Positions 1 to 4,917 of a stretch of DNA of 8,517 bases are shown here, piece after piece. The position numbers were made by a program, and so were the translations under genes. Every line of letters starts with the position of its first letter. Positions within the stretch are counted from its first letter, which is position 1. The notes below the pieces were generated by a model that saw nothing but the letters and a program-made list of their open reading frames with translations, was not told the DNA's origin and made no database searches. This DNA comes from Parcubacteria group bacterium. GTDB lineage: Bacteria > Patescibacteriota > Minisyncoccia > UBA6257 > JACRHW01. The DNA is taken from assembly GCA_016211955.1 (NCBI GenBank), contig JACRHX010000008.1, positions 1 through 8,517 of the forward strand. The letters are read 5' to 3'.

Positions 1-30
1 TGAAGCAACATATGAGTAAGTTTGTCTTGA

Positions 31-73
31 AAACAAAAACCCTGGTCGAAGAAACGATCTTCAGACCAGGGTT
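31..73 (-). terminator. Rho-independent terminator of the minus-strand RNA
   Basis: A perfect 10-bp stem (73-64 with 47-38) continues, past one bulged base, into a 4-bp GAAG/CTTC helix with a 7-nt loop. On the minus strand it is followed at once by TTTGTTTT. On the + strand the bases after the hairpin are not T-rich, so the orientation is clearly minus. It lies 6 nt beyond the RNA's closing stem. Confidence 0.8.
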
Positions 74-237
74 ATAACAACAAGAAAGGTGTAGGCAATT
101 ATTCTCAACGCTAGGGGTTGAGATAAAAGACAAGCGTGAGGTCACATCCAGCCGGAACCAAATGAGCCATCAGATACTCGTCCCGTAAAGCCGTAGAGTA
201 TAAAAAGGCCCAACTGCCTACACCTTTCTTGTAGTTC
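31..237 (-). ncRNA. Candidate structured non-coding RNA with own promoter and terminator
   Basis: Read on the minus strand, this segment has every part of an independent RNA gene: a promoter (242-270), a predicted start near 235-237, a structured body and a terminator (31-73). The 5' end (232-215) pairs perfectly with 97-80 in an 18-bp closing stem. Inside are a 7-bp hairpin (123-117 with 109-103, loop GCTAGGG on + strand), a 6-bp stem (201-196 with 179-174, 16-nt loop) and a 5-bp stem with one G-U pair (211-207 with 169-165) enclosing it. The 16-nt loop could pair with TTCCG further on as a pseudoknot. No convincing ORF lies inside. I cannot name the family. A long end-to-end stem with a small hairpin on its 3' side recalls 6S RNA, but I see no long apical rod, so this is only a comparison. 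SRP, RNase P and tmRNA signatures were not found. Length is about 205 nt. Confidence 0.6.
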
Positions 238-241
238 TTAT

Positions 242-270
242 ATGTTATCATAATTTAGAGATTATGTCAA
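242..270 (-). promoter_or_regulatory. Promoter of the minus-strand RNA
   Basis: On the minus strand a perfect -35 hexamer TTGACA (270-265) is followed after exactly 17 bp by TAACAT (247-242), a 4/6 match to TATAAT. The predicted start is about 235-237, directly before the long closing stem of the RNA. The -35 box overlaps the ATG and first codons of ruvB (264 onward), so the two divergent units share this DNA. Confidence 0.6.
249..254 (+). promoter_or_regulatory. Possible -10 element of ruvB
   Basis: CATAAT (5/6 match to TATAAT) ends 9 bp before the ruvB ATG. A start about 7 bp downstream would leave an almost leaderless mRNA, which fits the absence of a Shine-Dalgarno site. No good -35 box is seen, so support is weak. 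Confidence 0.3.
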
Positions 271-1280
271 TGAAAGCAAAAGAAGCCGAAGACCAGAGTA
301 TTGATTTAACACTACGTCCTTCAAATTGGCAAGAGTATATTGGTCAGGAAAAAACCAAAGAGGGGCTAAACGTTTTAATCGGCGCGGCGAAAAAACGCAA
401 GGAAACAGTAGACCATATACTCCTCTACGGTCCCGCAGGACTAGGAAAAACCACCCTCGCCTCGCTCATCGCCAGGGAAATGAACACCAATCTCCGTGTC
501 ACCTCGGGTCCCGCAATCGAAAAAGCTGGGGACCTCGCCTCTATCCTCTCTAATCTCGAAAATAATGACGTCTTATTCATCGATGAGGCACACAGAATTA
601 ACCGATCGATCGAAGAAGTCCTCTATCCCGCCATGGAGTCCCGTAAACTTCATCTTATCATTGGAAAGGGTCCTGCTGCAAGAAACTTCGAACTTGATCT
701 CCCCCCTTTTACCCTCGTTGCAGCAACCACGCGCGTCGCCCTTCTTTCAAACCCTCTCCGTAGCAGATTTGGTGTAGTCTTTAGACTCGAGTTTTATGGA
801 GAAGAACATATTAAACAAATCCTTGCGCGATCTGCAAAACTTCTACGCGTGGGTGTTAGCAGCGAAGCTCTCACCACCCTTGCTCGCGCATCCCGCGCAA
901 CTCCTCGCATTGCAAATAGACTTCTAAAACGCGCCAGAGATCTTGCGGAAATGCGCAACCAATCAACCATTAATGCCACGATAGCAAATGAAACCCTCCA
1001 AATGCTTGATATCGACGCCTATGGTATAGAACCACAAGAAAAGAAACTTCTCGAAACACTTATCAAAAAATTCAATGGAGGACCCGCGGGGCTTAAAGCT
1101 CTTGCTGCATCATCTAATGAGGAAATTGACACTATCGAAGAAGTCTACGAACCCTACCTTATTCGCCTTGGTCTTCTTGAACGTACAGCGAAGGGGCGTA
1201 GAGCAACCCTCCTCGCCTATCAATACGTTAAAAACGAACTGCAAAATCTCTCCTTATTCGACAATCCAAAGAGTATCTAG
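264..1280 (+). CDS. ruvB: Holliday junction branch migration ATPase RuvB
   Basis: RuvB is the hexameric AAA+ motor that, with RuvA, drives branch migration of Holliday junctions in recombination repair. The 338-aa length is normal for the family. Visible motifs: an N-terminal RPxxWxEYIGQ block (18-28), Walker A GPAGLGKTT (56-64), Walker B LFIDEAH (104-110), sensor I AATTR (153-157), the arginine-finger region LRSRFG (165-170), sensor II TPRIANRLL (213-221), and a C-terminal winged helix (about 255-335) with GGPAGL and the EPYLIRLGLLERTAKGR block. The start at 264 gives the usual short N-terminal lead; an in-frame ATG at 270 is an equally possible start. No Shine-Dalgarno site is seen; the upstream DNA is shared with the divergent RNA promoter. 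ruvA is not present here, and ruvC lies about 2.4 kb downstream in the same orientation, so the usual ruvCAB cluster is dispersed. Confidence 0.97.
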   Translation: MSMKAKEAEDQSIDLTLRPSNWQEYIGQEKTKEGLNVLIGAAKKRKETVDHILLYGPAGLGKTTLASLIAREMNTNLRVTSGPAIEKAGDLASILSNLENNDVLFIDEAHRINRSIEEVLYPAMESRKLHLIIGKGPAARNFELDLPPFTLVAATTRVALLSNPLRSRFGVVFRLEFYGEEHIKQILARSAKLLRVGVSSEALTTLARASRATPRIANRLLKRARDLAEMRNQSTINATIANETLQMLDIDAYGIEPQEKKLLETLIKKFNGGPAGLKALAASSNEEIDTIEEVYEPYLIRLGLLERTAKGRRATLLAYQYVKNELQNLSLFDNPKSI

Positions 1281-1346
1281 TATCGTGTATTGTGTATCTG
1301 GTATTTTAAAAACGGTCGTGCATACTAGATACTAAATACAAGATAC
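1280..1346. repeat. 25-nt imperfect inverted repeat between ruvB and the next gene
   Basis: The arms 1280-1304 and 1322-1346 match at 21 of 25 positions as reverse complements, with a 17-nt loop; one mismatch is a G-U pair in RNA. Both arms are built from the words GTATC, GTATT and GTATCT. The left arm starts on the last base of the ruvB stop codon and the right arm ends 11 bp before the next ATG. It would form a strong hairpin at the transcript junction, but there is no U-run, so it is not a typical terminator. Confidence 0.7.
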
Positions 1347-1357
1347 AAAAAACATAT

Positions 1358-2542
1358 ATGTCTTTTAAGGCATTGTTATTTATTTTATACTTTCTATTTC
1401 CTATCATGACACATGCTTCGAGTTCTTTAATTATTAATGAGATAATGTACAATCCTGAAGGAAGTGACACAAAACATGAATGGATTGAATTAAAAAATAT
1501 AGGTCCGTCACCTATTGATATAAAAGATTGGCGCATCAACGACGGAACAAATCATCAACTTAAAAACGATGCTCATCCAGAATATTTTTCAATTCTTCCA
1601 AACGAGTACGTTGTTCTTGCAAGTGATATTACAACATTTCTAAACGAACACCCTGGATTCAAAGAAAAGATATTCGATACCGTTCTTAGTCTTAAAAACA
1701 CGGGCGACCATATCATCCTTCTCGATAATAACAAGGCTATTGTTGACGATATCACCTACCAGCCATCTTCTGGTGGTGATGGTGGCGGAAAAACACTAGA
1801 ACGCGCACCGGACGCTACTAATGTATTTCACGAGTCATCGCAAATAGGAGGAACCCCGGGAAAAGAAAATAACCCAAACACACCACCGCAAACACAGATT
1901 TTAATTATAGGAAGTTCAACCTCCACCCAACCACCAAGCGTCAATATTCTGGAAGTTGAACTCCCCACACCCTCTTCGCCACTACAATCTGGCATTATTA
2001 TTTCTGAGTTCCTTCCCAATCCTTCAAAAGACAAAGAGGAGTGGATAGAACTTTATAATACAAATACTGCATCAACAACGCTTACGGGTTGGCGGCTCAA
2101 AGATAATTCATCCCGTGAGTATTTTATTAAAGATCTGGTTCTTGCGCCAAATTCATTTTTTACTATTTTTCAACGTGACTCCAAAATCTATATCAATAAC
2201 AGCGGCGACGAACTTTCTCTCCTAAATCAAAGGGGTGATCTTGTCTCAAAAATTATGTTCCAGGGAAAAGCGCCACAGAACAGAAGTTTTGCGCGCAAAG
2301 GAGAAAACGACTGGACATGGACAACCAAACCCACCCCAGGAAAAACCAACATCATCATCTCACCTCCACCATCTAAAAACCAAATACAAAAAGAACTCGC
2401 CTATCTAAATAGTACACCAAAAGAAACCGAACAATCCTCACAATCATTTTTCCCCAACAAAATTTCTACTCCTTTACTTTCTACCCTCATCGGTCTAATG
2501 TTTACGGTAATCACCATCCTCTTCATCAAAAAATTCCTCTAA
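1358..2542 (+). CDS. Secreted, membrane-anchored protein with two lamin-tail domains
   Basis: This 394-aa protein has a short hydrophobic signal peptide (about 1-20, ending THA-SSS), so it should be exported. Two copies of a lamin-tail-like domain (LTD) follow: residues 23-168, opening with INEIMYNP and EWIELKN, and residues 212-330, opening with ISEFLPNP and EWIELYN. Both end with the family's typical TPGK close (166-169 and 326-329). LTD domains are immunoglobulin-like beta folds, frequent in surface proteins of CPR and other bacteria. A proline- and threonine-rich linker (172-210) separates the domains. A low-complexity stretch and a C-terminal transmembrane helix (about 371-391) ending KKFL follow, so the protein is probably anchored with the domains outside. 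No catalytic domain is visible; a role in surface display or attachment is inference. No Shine-Dalgarno site precedes the ATG. Confidence 0.85.
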   Translation: MSFKALLFILYFLFPIMTHASSSLIINEIMYNPEGSDTKHEWIELKNIGPSPIDIKDWRINDGTNHQLKNDAHPEYFSILPNEYVVLASDITTFLNEHPGFKEKIFDTVLSLKNTGDHIILLDNNKAIVDDITYQPSSGGDGGGKTLERAPDATNVFHESSQIGGTPGKENNPNTPPQTQILIIGSSTSTQPPSVNILEVELPTPSSPLQSGIIISEFLPNPSKDKEEWIELYNTNTASTTLTGWRLKDNSSREYFIKDLVLAPNSFFTIFQRDSKIYINNSGDELSLLNQRGDLVSKIMFQGKAPQNRSFARKGENDWTWTTKPTPGKTNIIISPPPSKNQIQKELAYLNSTPKETEQSSQSFFPNKISTPLLSTLIGLMFTVITILFIKKFL

Positions 2543-2561
2543 GAAACCTGGAGACTATTTC

Positions 2562-2662
2562 ACCAAGATCGGAAGCTCATCTACAAGGGGGTGACCATTA
2601 TAGTCCCCCTATTATAGCGATACAACCTGACTCCCCCTTGAGGATTCGCTCTCGATCTTGGT
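2562..2662. other. Nested hairpin block with alternative G/C-tract pairings
   Basis: This is the first part of the 327-bp gap before yebC. An outer perfect 10-bp stem (2562-2571 with 2653-2662) encloses a perfect 8-bp stem CAAGGGGG/CCCCCTTG (2584-2591 with 2633-2640). A second C-tract (2605-2609) can instead pair with the same G-tract, helped by GAC/GTC (2593-2595 with 2603-2605). Only one of the two inner folds can form at once. No U-run follows on either strand. It may be a 3'-end structure of the upstream mRNA or a repeat element. Confidence 0.5.
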
Positions 2663-2667
2663 AAAAT
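2638..2667 (+). promoter_or_regulatory. Possible promoter for the yebC leader
   Basis: TTGAGG (2638-2643) and TAAAAT (2662-2667, 5/6 match to the -10 consensus) are separated by 18 bp. The predicted start near 2674 would put about 195 nt of structured leader ahead of yebC. The -35 match is only 4/6 and the site overlaps the preceding hairpin block. Confidence 0.3.
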
Positions 2668-2689
2668 AAAACACAAAAAAATAAAGAAT

Positions 2690-2852
2690 GCGGGTGTGGT
2701 ATCTGTTTCGAACCATTCCGAAGGCGCGAAGCAGGGTGTTGTCAATCCTGATCTCCCGTAGGGAGAGAATTGGATTGACAACGAAGCGCCGGAGGACAGA
2801 GTGAGGATACCGCTGGGTATCCGAACGTGTGAGAAACAGATACGCACACGCG
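2690..2852 (+). promoter_or_regulatory. Structured leader upstream of yebC, possible RNA switch
   Basis: An outer stem joins 2699-2709 to 2833-2843 (11 bp, perfect) and, past one bulged base (2844), 2694-2698 to 2845-2849 (5 bp). Inside are hairpin A (2738-2748 with 2772-2782, 11 bp, capped by 2752-2757 with 2761-2766) flanked by GGCGC/GCGCC (2723-2727 with 2786-2790), and hairpin B (2805-2811 with 2816-2822, 7 bp, 4-nt loop). A competing local hairpin, CGTGTG/CACACG (2826-2831 with 2845-2850), uses the same 3' strand as the outer stem, so two folds exclude each other. It ends 18 nt before the yebC ATG. I recognise no known riboswitch. Minus-strand transcription is possible too, since T-rich DNA follows on that strand (2670-2689), so strand is uncertain. 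Confidence 0.45.
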
Positions 2853-2869
2853 TTCTATATAACAAATCC

Positions 2870-3589
2870 ATGTCGGGTCATTCCAAGTGGTCACAAATTA
2901 AGCACAAGAAGGCTATTACAGACGCCAAAAAAAGCAAAATCTTCTCCAAGATTTCTGCTCTCATTTCTATTGCTGTAAAAGAAAAGAAAGACCCTAGTCC
3001 TGCGACGAATCCAAAACTCGCCCTTGCCATCGAAAAGGCAAAAAGTCTCAACATGCCACAAGACAACATAAAACGCGCCATCGAACGAGGAAAAGGGATT
3101 GGCGCAGGCGAAGAACTAGAACGTCTTCGCTACGAAGCCTATGGGCCCTATGGCGTAGCGTTTATTATCGACGCAGTAACTGATAACAAAAATAGAACGC
3201 TCGCGGAGGTAAAACATATTTTGTCACAACATAATGGGAAATTTGCCGCTATGGGGTCTGTTGTCTGGATGTTTGAAGAACGCGGAGAAATAGAGCTTGA
3301 TACTCCCACATTAACTGAAGATCAAGAATTAGAACTCATTGAATCAGGTGCCCTTAATATCCAAAAAGAAAAAACAAATATTTTTATCTCTTCCGCCCCT
3401 TCATCCCTAGAATCGCTAAAAACAAAACTCAACGAACTTGGGCTCTCCTTCTCTCGTGCCGAAACTCTTCTCGTCCCAAAAGAAACAATCTCGTTAGATG
3501 ACAAACAAAAAGAAGAAATACTCATTCTTCTCGATGCACTAGATGAACAGAACGAAGTCGATGAAGTTTACACCAACGCAGAACTATAA
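2870..3589 (+). CDS. yebC: YebC/PmpR family protein
   Basis: The 239-aa protein starts with the family signature MSGHSKW followed by IKHKKAxxDAKKSKIFSK (residues 9-26), then the central blocks NPKLALAIEKAKSLNMPQDNI (47-67) and YEAYGPYGVAFIIDAVTDNKNRT (89-111 region), and GSVVWMFEERGEI further on. Length is typical. The family was long annotated as transcriptional regulators; recent work links members to rescue of ribosomes stalled at proline runs, and which role applies here cannot be read from sequence. The start at 2870 is fixed by the signature; an in-frame GTG at 2801 would add 23 unrelated residues from inside the structured leader. No Shine-Dalgarno site is seen. yebC beside ruvC is a conserved bacterial arrangement, with 86 bp between them here. 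Confidence 0.95.
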   Translation: MSGHSKWSQIKHKKAITDAKKSKIFSKISALISIAVKEKKDPSPATNPKLALAIEKAKSLNMPQDNIKRAIERGKGIGAGEELERLRYEAYGPYGVAFIIDAVTDNKNRTLAEVKHILSQHNGKFAAMGSVVWMFEERGEIELDTPTLTEDQELELIESGALNIQKEKTNIFISSAPSSLESLKTKLNELGLSFSRAETLLVPKETISLDDKQKEEILILLDALDEQNEVDEVYTNAEL

Positions 3590-3592
3590 AAA

Positions 3593-3675
3593 GTTCTAAA
3601 TGTTCTATCAGCCTTCGGCTTTGTTCTAAGTGTTTTTACAACTAGAACAACTAGAACAACTAGAACAACTAGAAC
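3593..3675. repeat. Four 9-bp tandem repeats plus inverted partner words
   Basis: AACTAGAAC is repeated four times without error (3640-3648, 3649-3657, 3658-3666, 3667-3675) and the last copy touches the ruvC ATG. The complementary word GTTCTA occurs three times upstream (3593, 3602, 3623), the first two also 9 bp apart. A small AGCC/GGCT hairpin (3610-3613 with 3617-3620) followed by TTTGTT lies between them. The two sides can pair in several registers. The block fills the junction from 3 bp after the yebC stop to the ruvC start, leaving no Shine-Dalgarno site. Confidence 0.9.
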
Positions 3676-4149
3676 ATGACTATTCTTGGTATTGATCCTG
3701 GCACAACACGCATTGGCTTTGGGATTGTTGAAAAACAAGGAGGCAATTTTCGAGCCCGTACCTCTGGCTTGTTCGCCTCTCCTCACGACCCCTTTCTTTT
3801 TGAAAAAGAGCTGCTAGCACTTCTCAAAAAATATAAACCCGACGCAGTAACCATAGAAAAAGTATTCTTCGGGAAAAACCAAAAAACAGCGCTCGCAGTA
3901 AGCGAAATGCGCGGAGTTATTAAATTTATTATTCAAAAACAAAAAATACTTATACTTGAATATACCCCTCTTGAAATCAAACAATCGATCACCGGATATG
4001 GAAGAGCAGAGAAACAACAGCTCGAAAAACTGACATTAAAAATACTAAATATCTCAAAAAAACCTCGCTATGATGATGAAAGCGACGCACTTGCTATTGC
4101 CTTGTCCGGCGCACTCAGCTATCCTATGTATATCAAAACCAGGAAGTAG
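3676..4149 (+). CDS. ruvC: Holliday junction resolvase RuvC
   Basis: RuvC is the dimeric, metal-dependent RNase H-fold nuclease that cuts Holliday junctions after RuvAB branch migration. At 157 aa it has a normal length. The N-terminal GIDPGTTRIGFGI motif holds catalytic D7; E61 lies in VTIEKVFFGKN (58-68); the C-terminal YDDESDALAIAL block holds D134 and D137, giving the full acidic tetrad. The conserved TPLEIKQSITGYGRAEKQQ segment (97-115) is also intact. The start at 3676 gives the exact family N-terminus MTILGIDPG. The DNA before the ATG is the 9-bp tandem repeat, so translation starts without a Shine-Dalgarno site. The last three codons lie inside an inverted repeat (4139-4209). Confidence 0.97.
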   Translation: MTILGIDPGTTRIGFGIVEKQGGNFRARTSGLFASPHDPFLFEKELLALLKKYKPDAVTIEKVFFGKNQKTALAVSEMRGVIKFIIQKQKILILEYTPLEIKQSITGYGRAEKQQLEKLTLKILNISKKPRYDDESDALAIALSGALSYPMYIKTRK

Positions 4150-4209
4150 AATTTGGACTGTATAAAAAAGTTCGCCAATAGGCGAACCTGTCAAAATTTC
4201 ACTTCCTGG
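4139..4209. repeat. Long nested inverted repeat over the ruvC 3' end
   Basis: A perfect 9-bp outer stem (4139-4147 with 4201-4209) includes the end of ruvC. After a mismatch and a G-U pair it continues as AATTT/AAATT (4150-4154 with 4194-4198), then after one mismatch as GAC/GTC (4156-4158 with 4190-4192). At its centre is a perfect 7-bp hairpin GTTCGCC/GGCGAAC with loop AATA (4170-4187). It could protect or end the ruvC transcript. Confidence 0.65.
4164..4187 (-). terminator. Possible minus-strand terminator
   Basis: Read on the minus strand, the 7-bp GTTCGCC/GGCGAAC hairpin (4187-4181 with 4176-4170) is followed directly by TTTTTT. On the + strand only a weak AAAATTT follows. No minus-strand gene with a clear promoter lies to the right, so the site may serve an unseen RNA, or be only the core of the larger inverted repeat. 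Confidence 0.35.
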
Positions 4210-4223
4210 AAAACACGCAACTA

Positions 4224-4334
4224 GCGCTGTTCGGTAACCTCGTACGTAGTAGTGCCTGAGCTTGTCGAAGGCCTACATTTCTTTAAGGAAACCCTTCGAC
4301 TTTGCTCAGGGAATATCATGTTTCCGAACAGCGC
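4224..4334. repeat. Nested inverted repeat carrying a CCTGAGCTTGTCGAAGG-type palindrome
   Basis: An outer perfect 11-bp stem (4224-4234 with 4324-4334), extended past one mismatch by 3 bp (4236-4238 with 4320-4322), encloses a second palindrome: arms 4255-4271 and 4293-4310, with 15 paired bases and a small TT/TTT internal loop. The inner sequence is a palindromic repeat type that I recall from intergenic DNA of many bacteria. The nested arrangement suggests one palindrome inserted in another, or a structured RNA. Confidence 0.7.
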
Positions 4335-4350
4335 CATACGGGGTTGACAA

Positions 4351-4356
4351 TATAAT
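4351..4356 (+). promoter_or_regulatory. Possible -10 box of the small-protein gene
   Basis: A perfect TATAAT lies 132 bp before the chosen start of the small gene. There is no -35 match at normal distance; a perfect TTGACA (4344-4349) sits only 1 bp upstream, too close to pair with it. If used, the mRNA leader would be about 125 nt and hold hairpins at 4369-4382 and 4416-4440. Confidence 0.35.
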
Positions 4357-4415
4357 ATTTGTGATGCAAGCTAAAACTAGCTATTTCACATTACTCTCTC
4401 AGGGATTCTGTCGTA

Positions 4416-4440
4416 TTTTTTCTGGATGTCCCAGAAAAAA
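4416..4440. other. Hairpin TTTTTTCTGG/CCAGAAAAAA before the small-protein gene
   Basis: A perfect 10-bp stem (4416-4425 with 4431-4440) has a 5-nt loop ATGTC. It ends 2 bp before the upstream ATG at 4443 and 33 bp before the Shine-Dalgarno site. The T-run is in the 5' arm and no U-run follows, so it is not a standard terminator; it may shape the leader of the small gene. Confidence 0.6.
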
Positions 4441-4472
4441 GGATGCCTAAGGGAGTAGCAACCAAAAAAGAA

Positions 4473-4479
4473 AGGGAGG
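4473..4479 (+). promoter_or_regulatory. Strong Shine-Dalgarno site that sets the start of the small gene
   Basis: AGGGAGG lies 8 bp before the ATG at 4488. It is the only strong ribosome-binding site in the window and favours 4488 over the upstream in-frame ATG at 4443, whose extra 15 residues (rich in K, E and G) look like translated leader. Confidence 0.7.
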
Positions 4480-4487
4480 GTGAAGGG

Positions 4488-4814
4488 ATGATGACACTTC
4501 CAAAAAAATGTCTACCAAAAGAGGATATTATTGTCGCTTTGGAACAACTCTTACGAGAGATGGATCACAAACGTATTAAGTTTGACCACAAAGAAGACAC
4601 GCGTGGACACATATTTTCAACAATTTTCCAGGCTAAAAATATCCCCATTACCATCCGCCTTATAAGAAAAAATGATAAAGAATTTGTCCTTGAGTGTATC
4701 TGTACCTGTCATGGACGTTATCAATATGACCTCTGCGAAAAAAGAGTACGAGGGGCAGCAGGGACACTGTATGATTATCTTTTTCTTCAATGGAAAGGAA
4801 TTTTACCAAACTAG
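4488..4814 (+). CDS. Small hypothetical protein (108 aa), unrecognised
   Basis: I do not recognise this protein. From the ATG at 4488 it has 108 residues, starting MMTLPKKCLPKED; a second ATG at 4491 follows directly. Starting at 4443 instead would give 123 residues. It shows an N-terminal helix-like segment (about 11-27), a basic middle (HKRIKFDHKED), beta-like strands (IPITIRLI, EFVLECICTC), and a C-terminal half with the cysteine/histidine cluster C-I-C-T-C-H followed by a further Cys. That cluster could bind metal, but no standard zinc-finger spacing is clear. No signal peptide or membrane segment is seen, so it is probably cytoplasmic. It stands alone, with its own leader structures and its own terminator. 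Confidence 0.75.
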   Translation: MMTLPKKCLPKEDIIVALEQLLREMDHKRIKFDHKEDTRGHIFSTIFQAKNIPITIRLIRKNDKEFVLECICTCHGRYQYDLCEKRVRGAAGTLYDYLFLQWKGILPN

Positions 4815-4824
4815 AATGAAATAG

Positions 4825-4847
4825 AAGACCCGCATGGGGTCTTTTTT
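4825..4847 (+). terminator. Rho-independent terminator of the small gene
   Basis: A perfect 7-bp stem AAGACCC/GGGTCTT (4825-4831 with 4837-4843) with a 5-nt loop runs into six T residues (4842-4847). It begins 10 bp after the stop codon and separates the small gene from the 828-aa gene. Confidence 0.9.
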
Positions 4848-4877
4848 ATTACAAAACAAAAAGATCAACAATGTAAG

Positions 4878-4905
4878 TTGGTAATCTCTATACGCCGAGT
4901 ATAAT
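4878..4905 (+). promoter_or_regulatory. Promoter of the ATPase/peptidase-like gene
   Basis: A perfect TATAAT (4900-4905) is preceded after 16 bp by TTGGTA (4878-4883, 4/6 match). The -10 box ends 12 bp before the ATG, so the mRNA would have a leader of only about 5-7 nt. It follows a strong terminator, so the gene is probably its own unit. Confidence 0.6.
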
Positions 4906-4917
4906 AAGAGAGTACTT

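Noticed and set aside
12..77. 21-codon + strand ORF starting MSKFVLK
   Set aside because: It lies over the terminator hairpin of the minus-strand RNA, has no ribosome site, and its stop is in the hairpin flank.
31..237. SRP RNA, RNase P RNA or tmRNA
   Set aside because: I found no GGAA-tetraloop SRP core, no RNase P conserved blocks and no tRNA-like ends or tag reading frame.
2703..2714. GGTTCGAA on the minus strand, like a tRNA T-loop
   Set aside because: No 5-bp T stem around it and no acceptor, D or anticodon arms nearby.
2801..2869. GTG start adding 23 residues to YebC
   Set aside because: The family begins at MSGHSKW (2870); the extra codons are translated leader stems.
3640..3675. 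Short CRISPR-like array
   Set aside because: The units are 9 bp and contiguous with no spacers; it is a simple tandem repeat.
4344..4356. TTGACA and TATAAT as one promoter
   Set aside because: Both hexamers are perfect but only 1 bp apart, so they cannot form one sigma-70-type promoter; only TATAAT is kept, at low confidence.
4262..4450. 62-codon + strand ORF containing PFDFAQG
   Set aside because: It is a translation of the CCTTCGAC...GCTCAGG palindrome and neighbouring hairpins; such peptides are known artefacts of that repeat. No ribosome site or family likeness.
4443..4487. Upstream ATG for the small gene
   Set aside because: No ribosome site close to it, whereas AGGGAGG is ideally placed for 4488. 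It remains a minor alternative.
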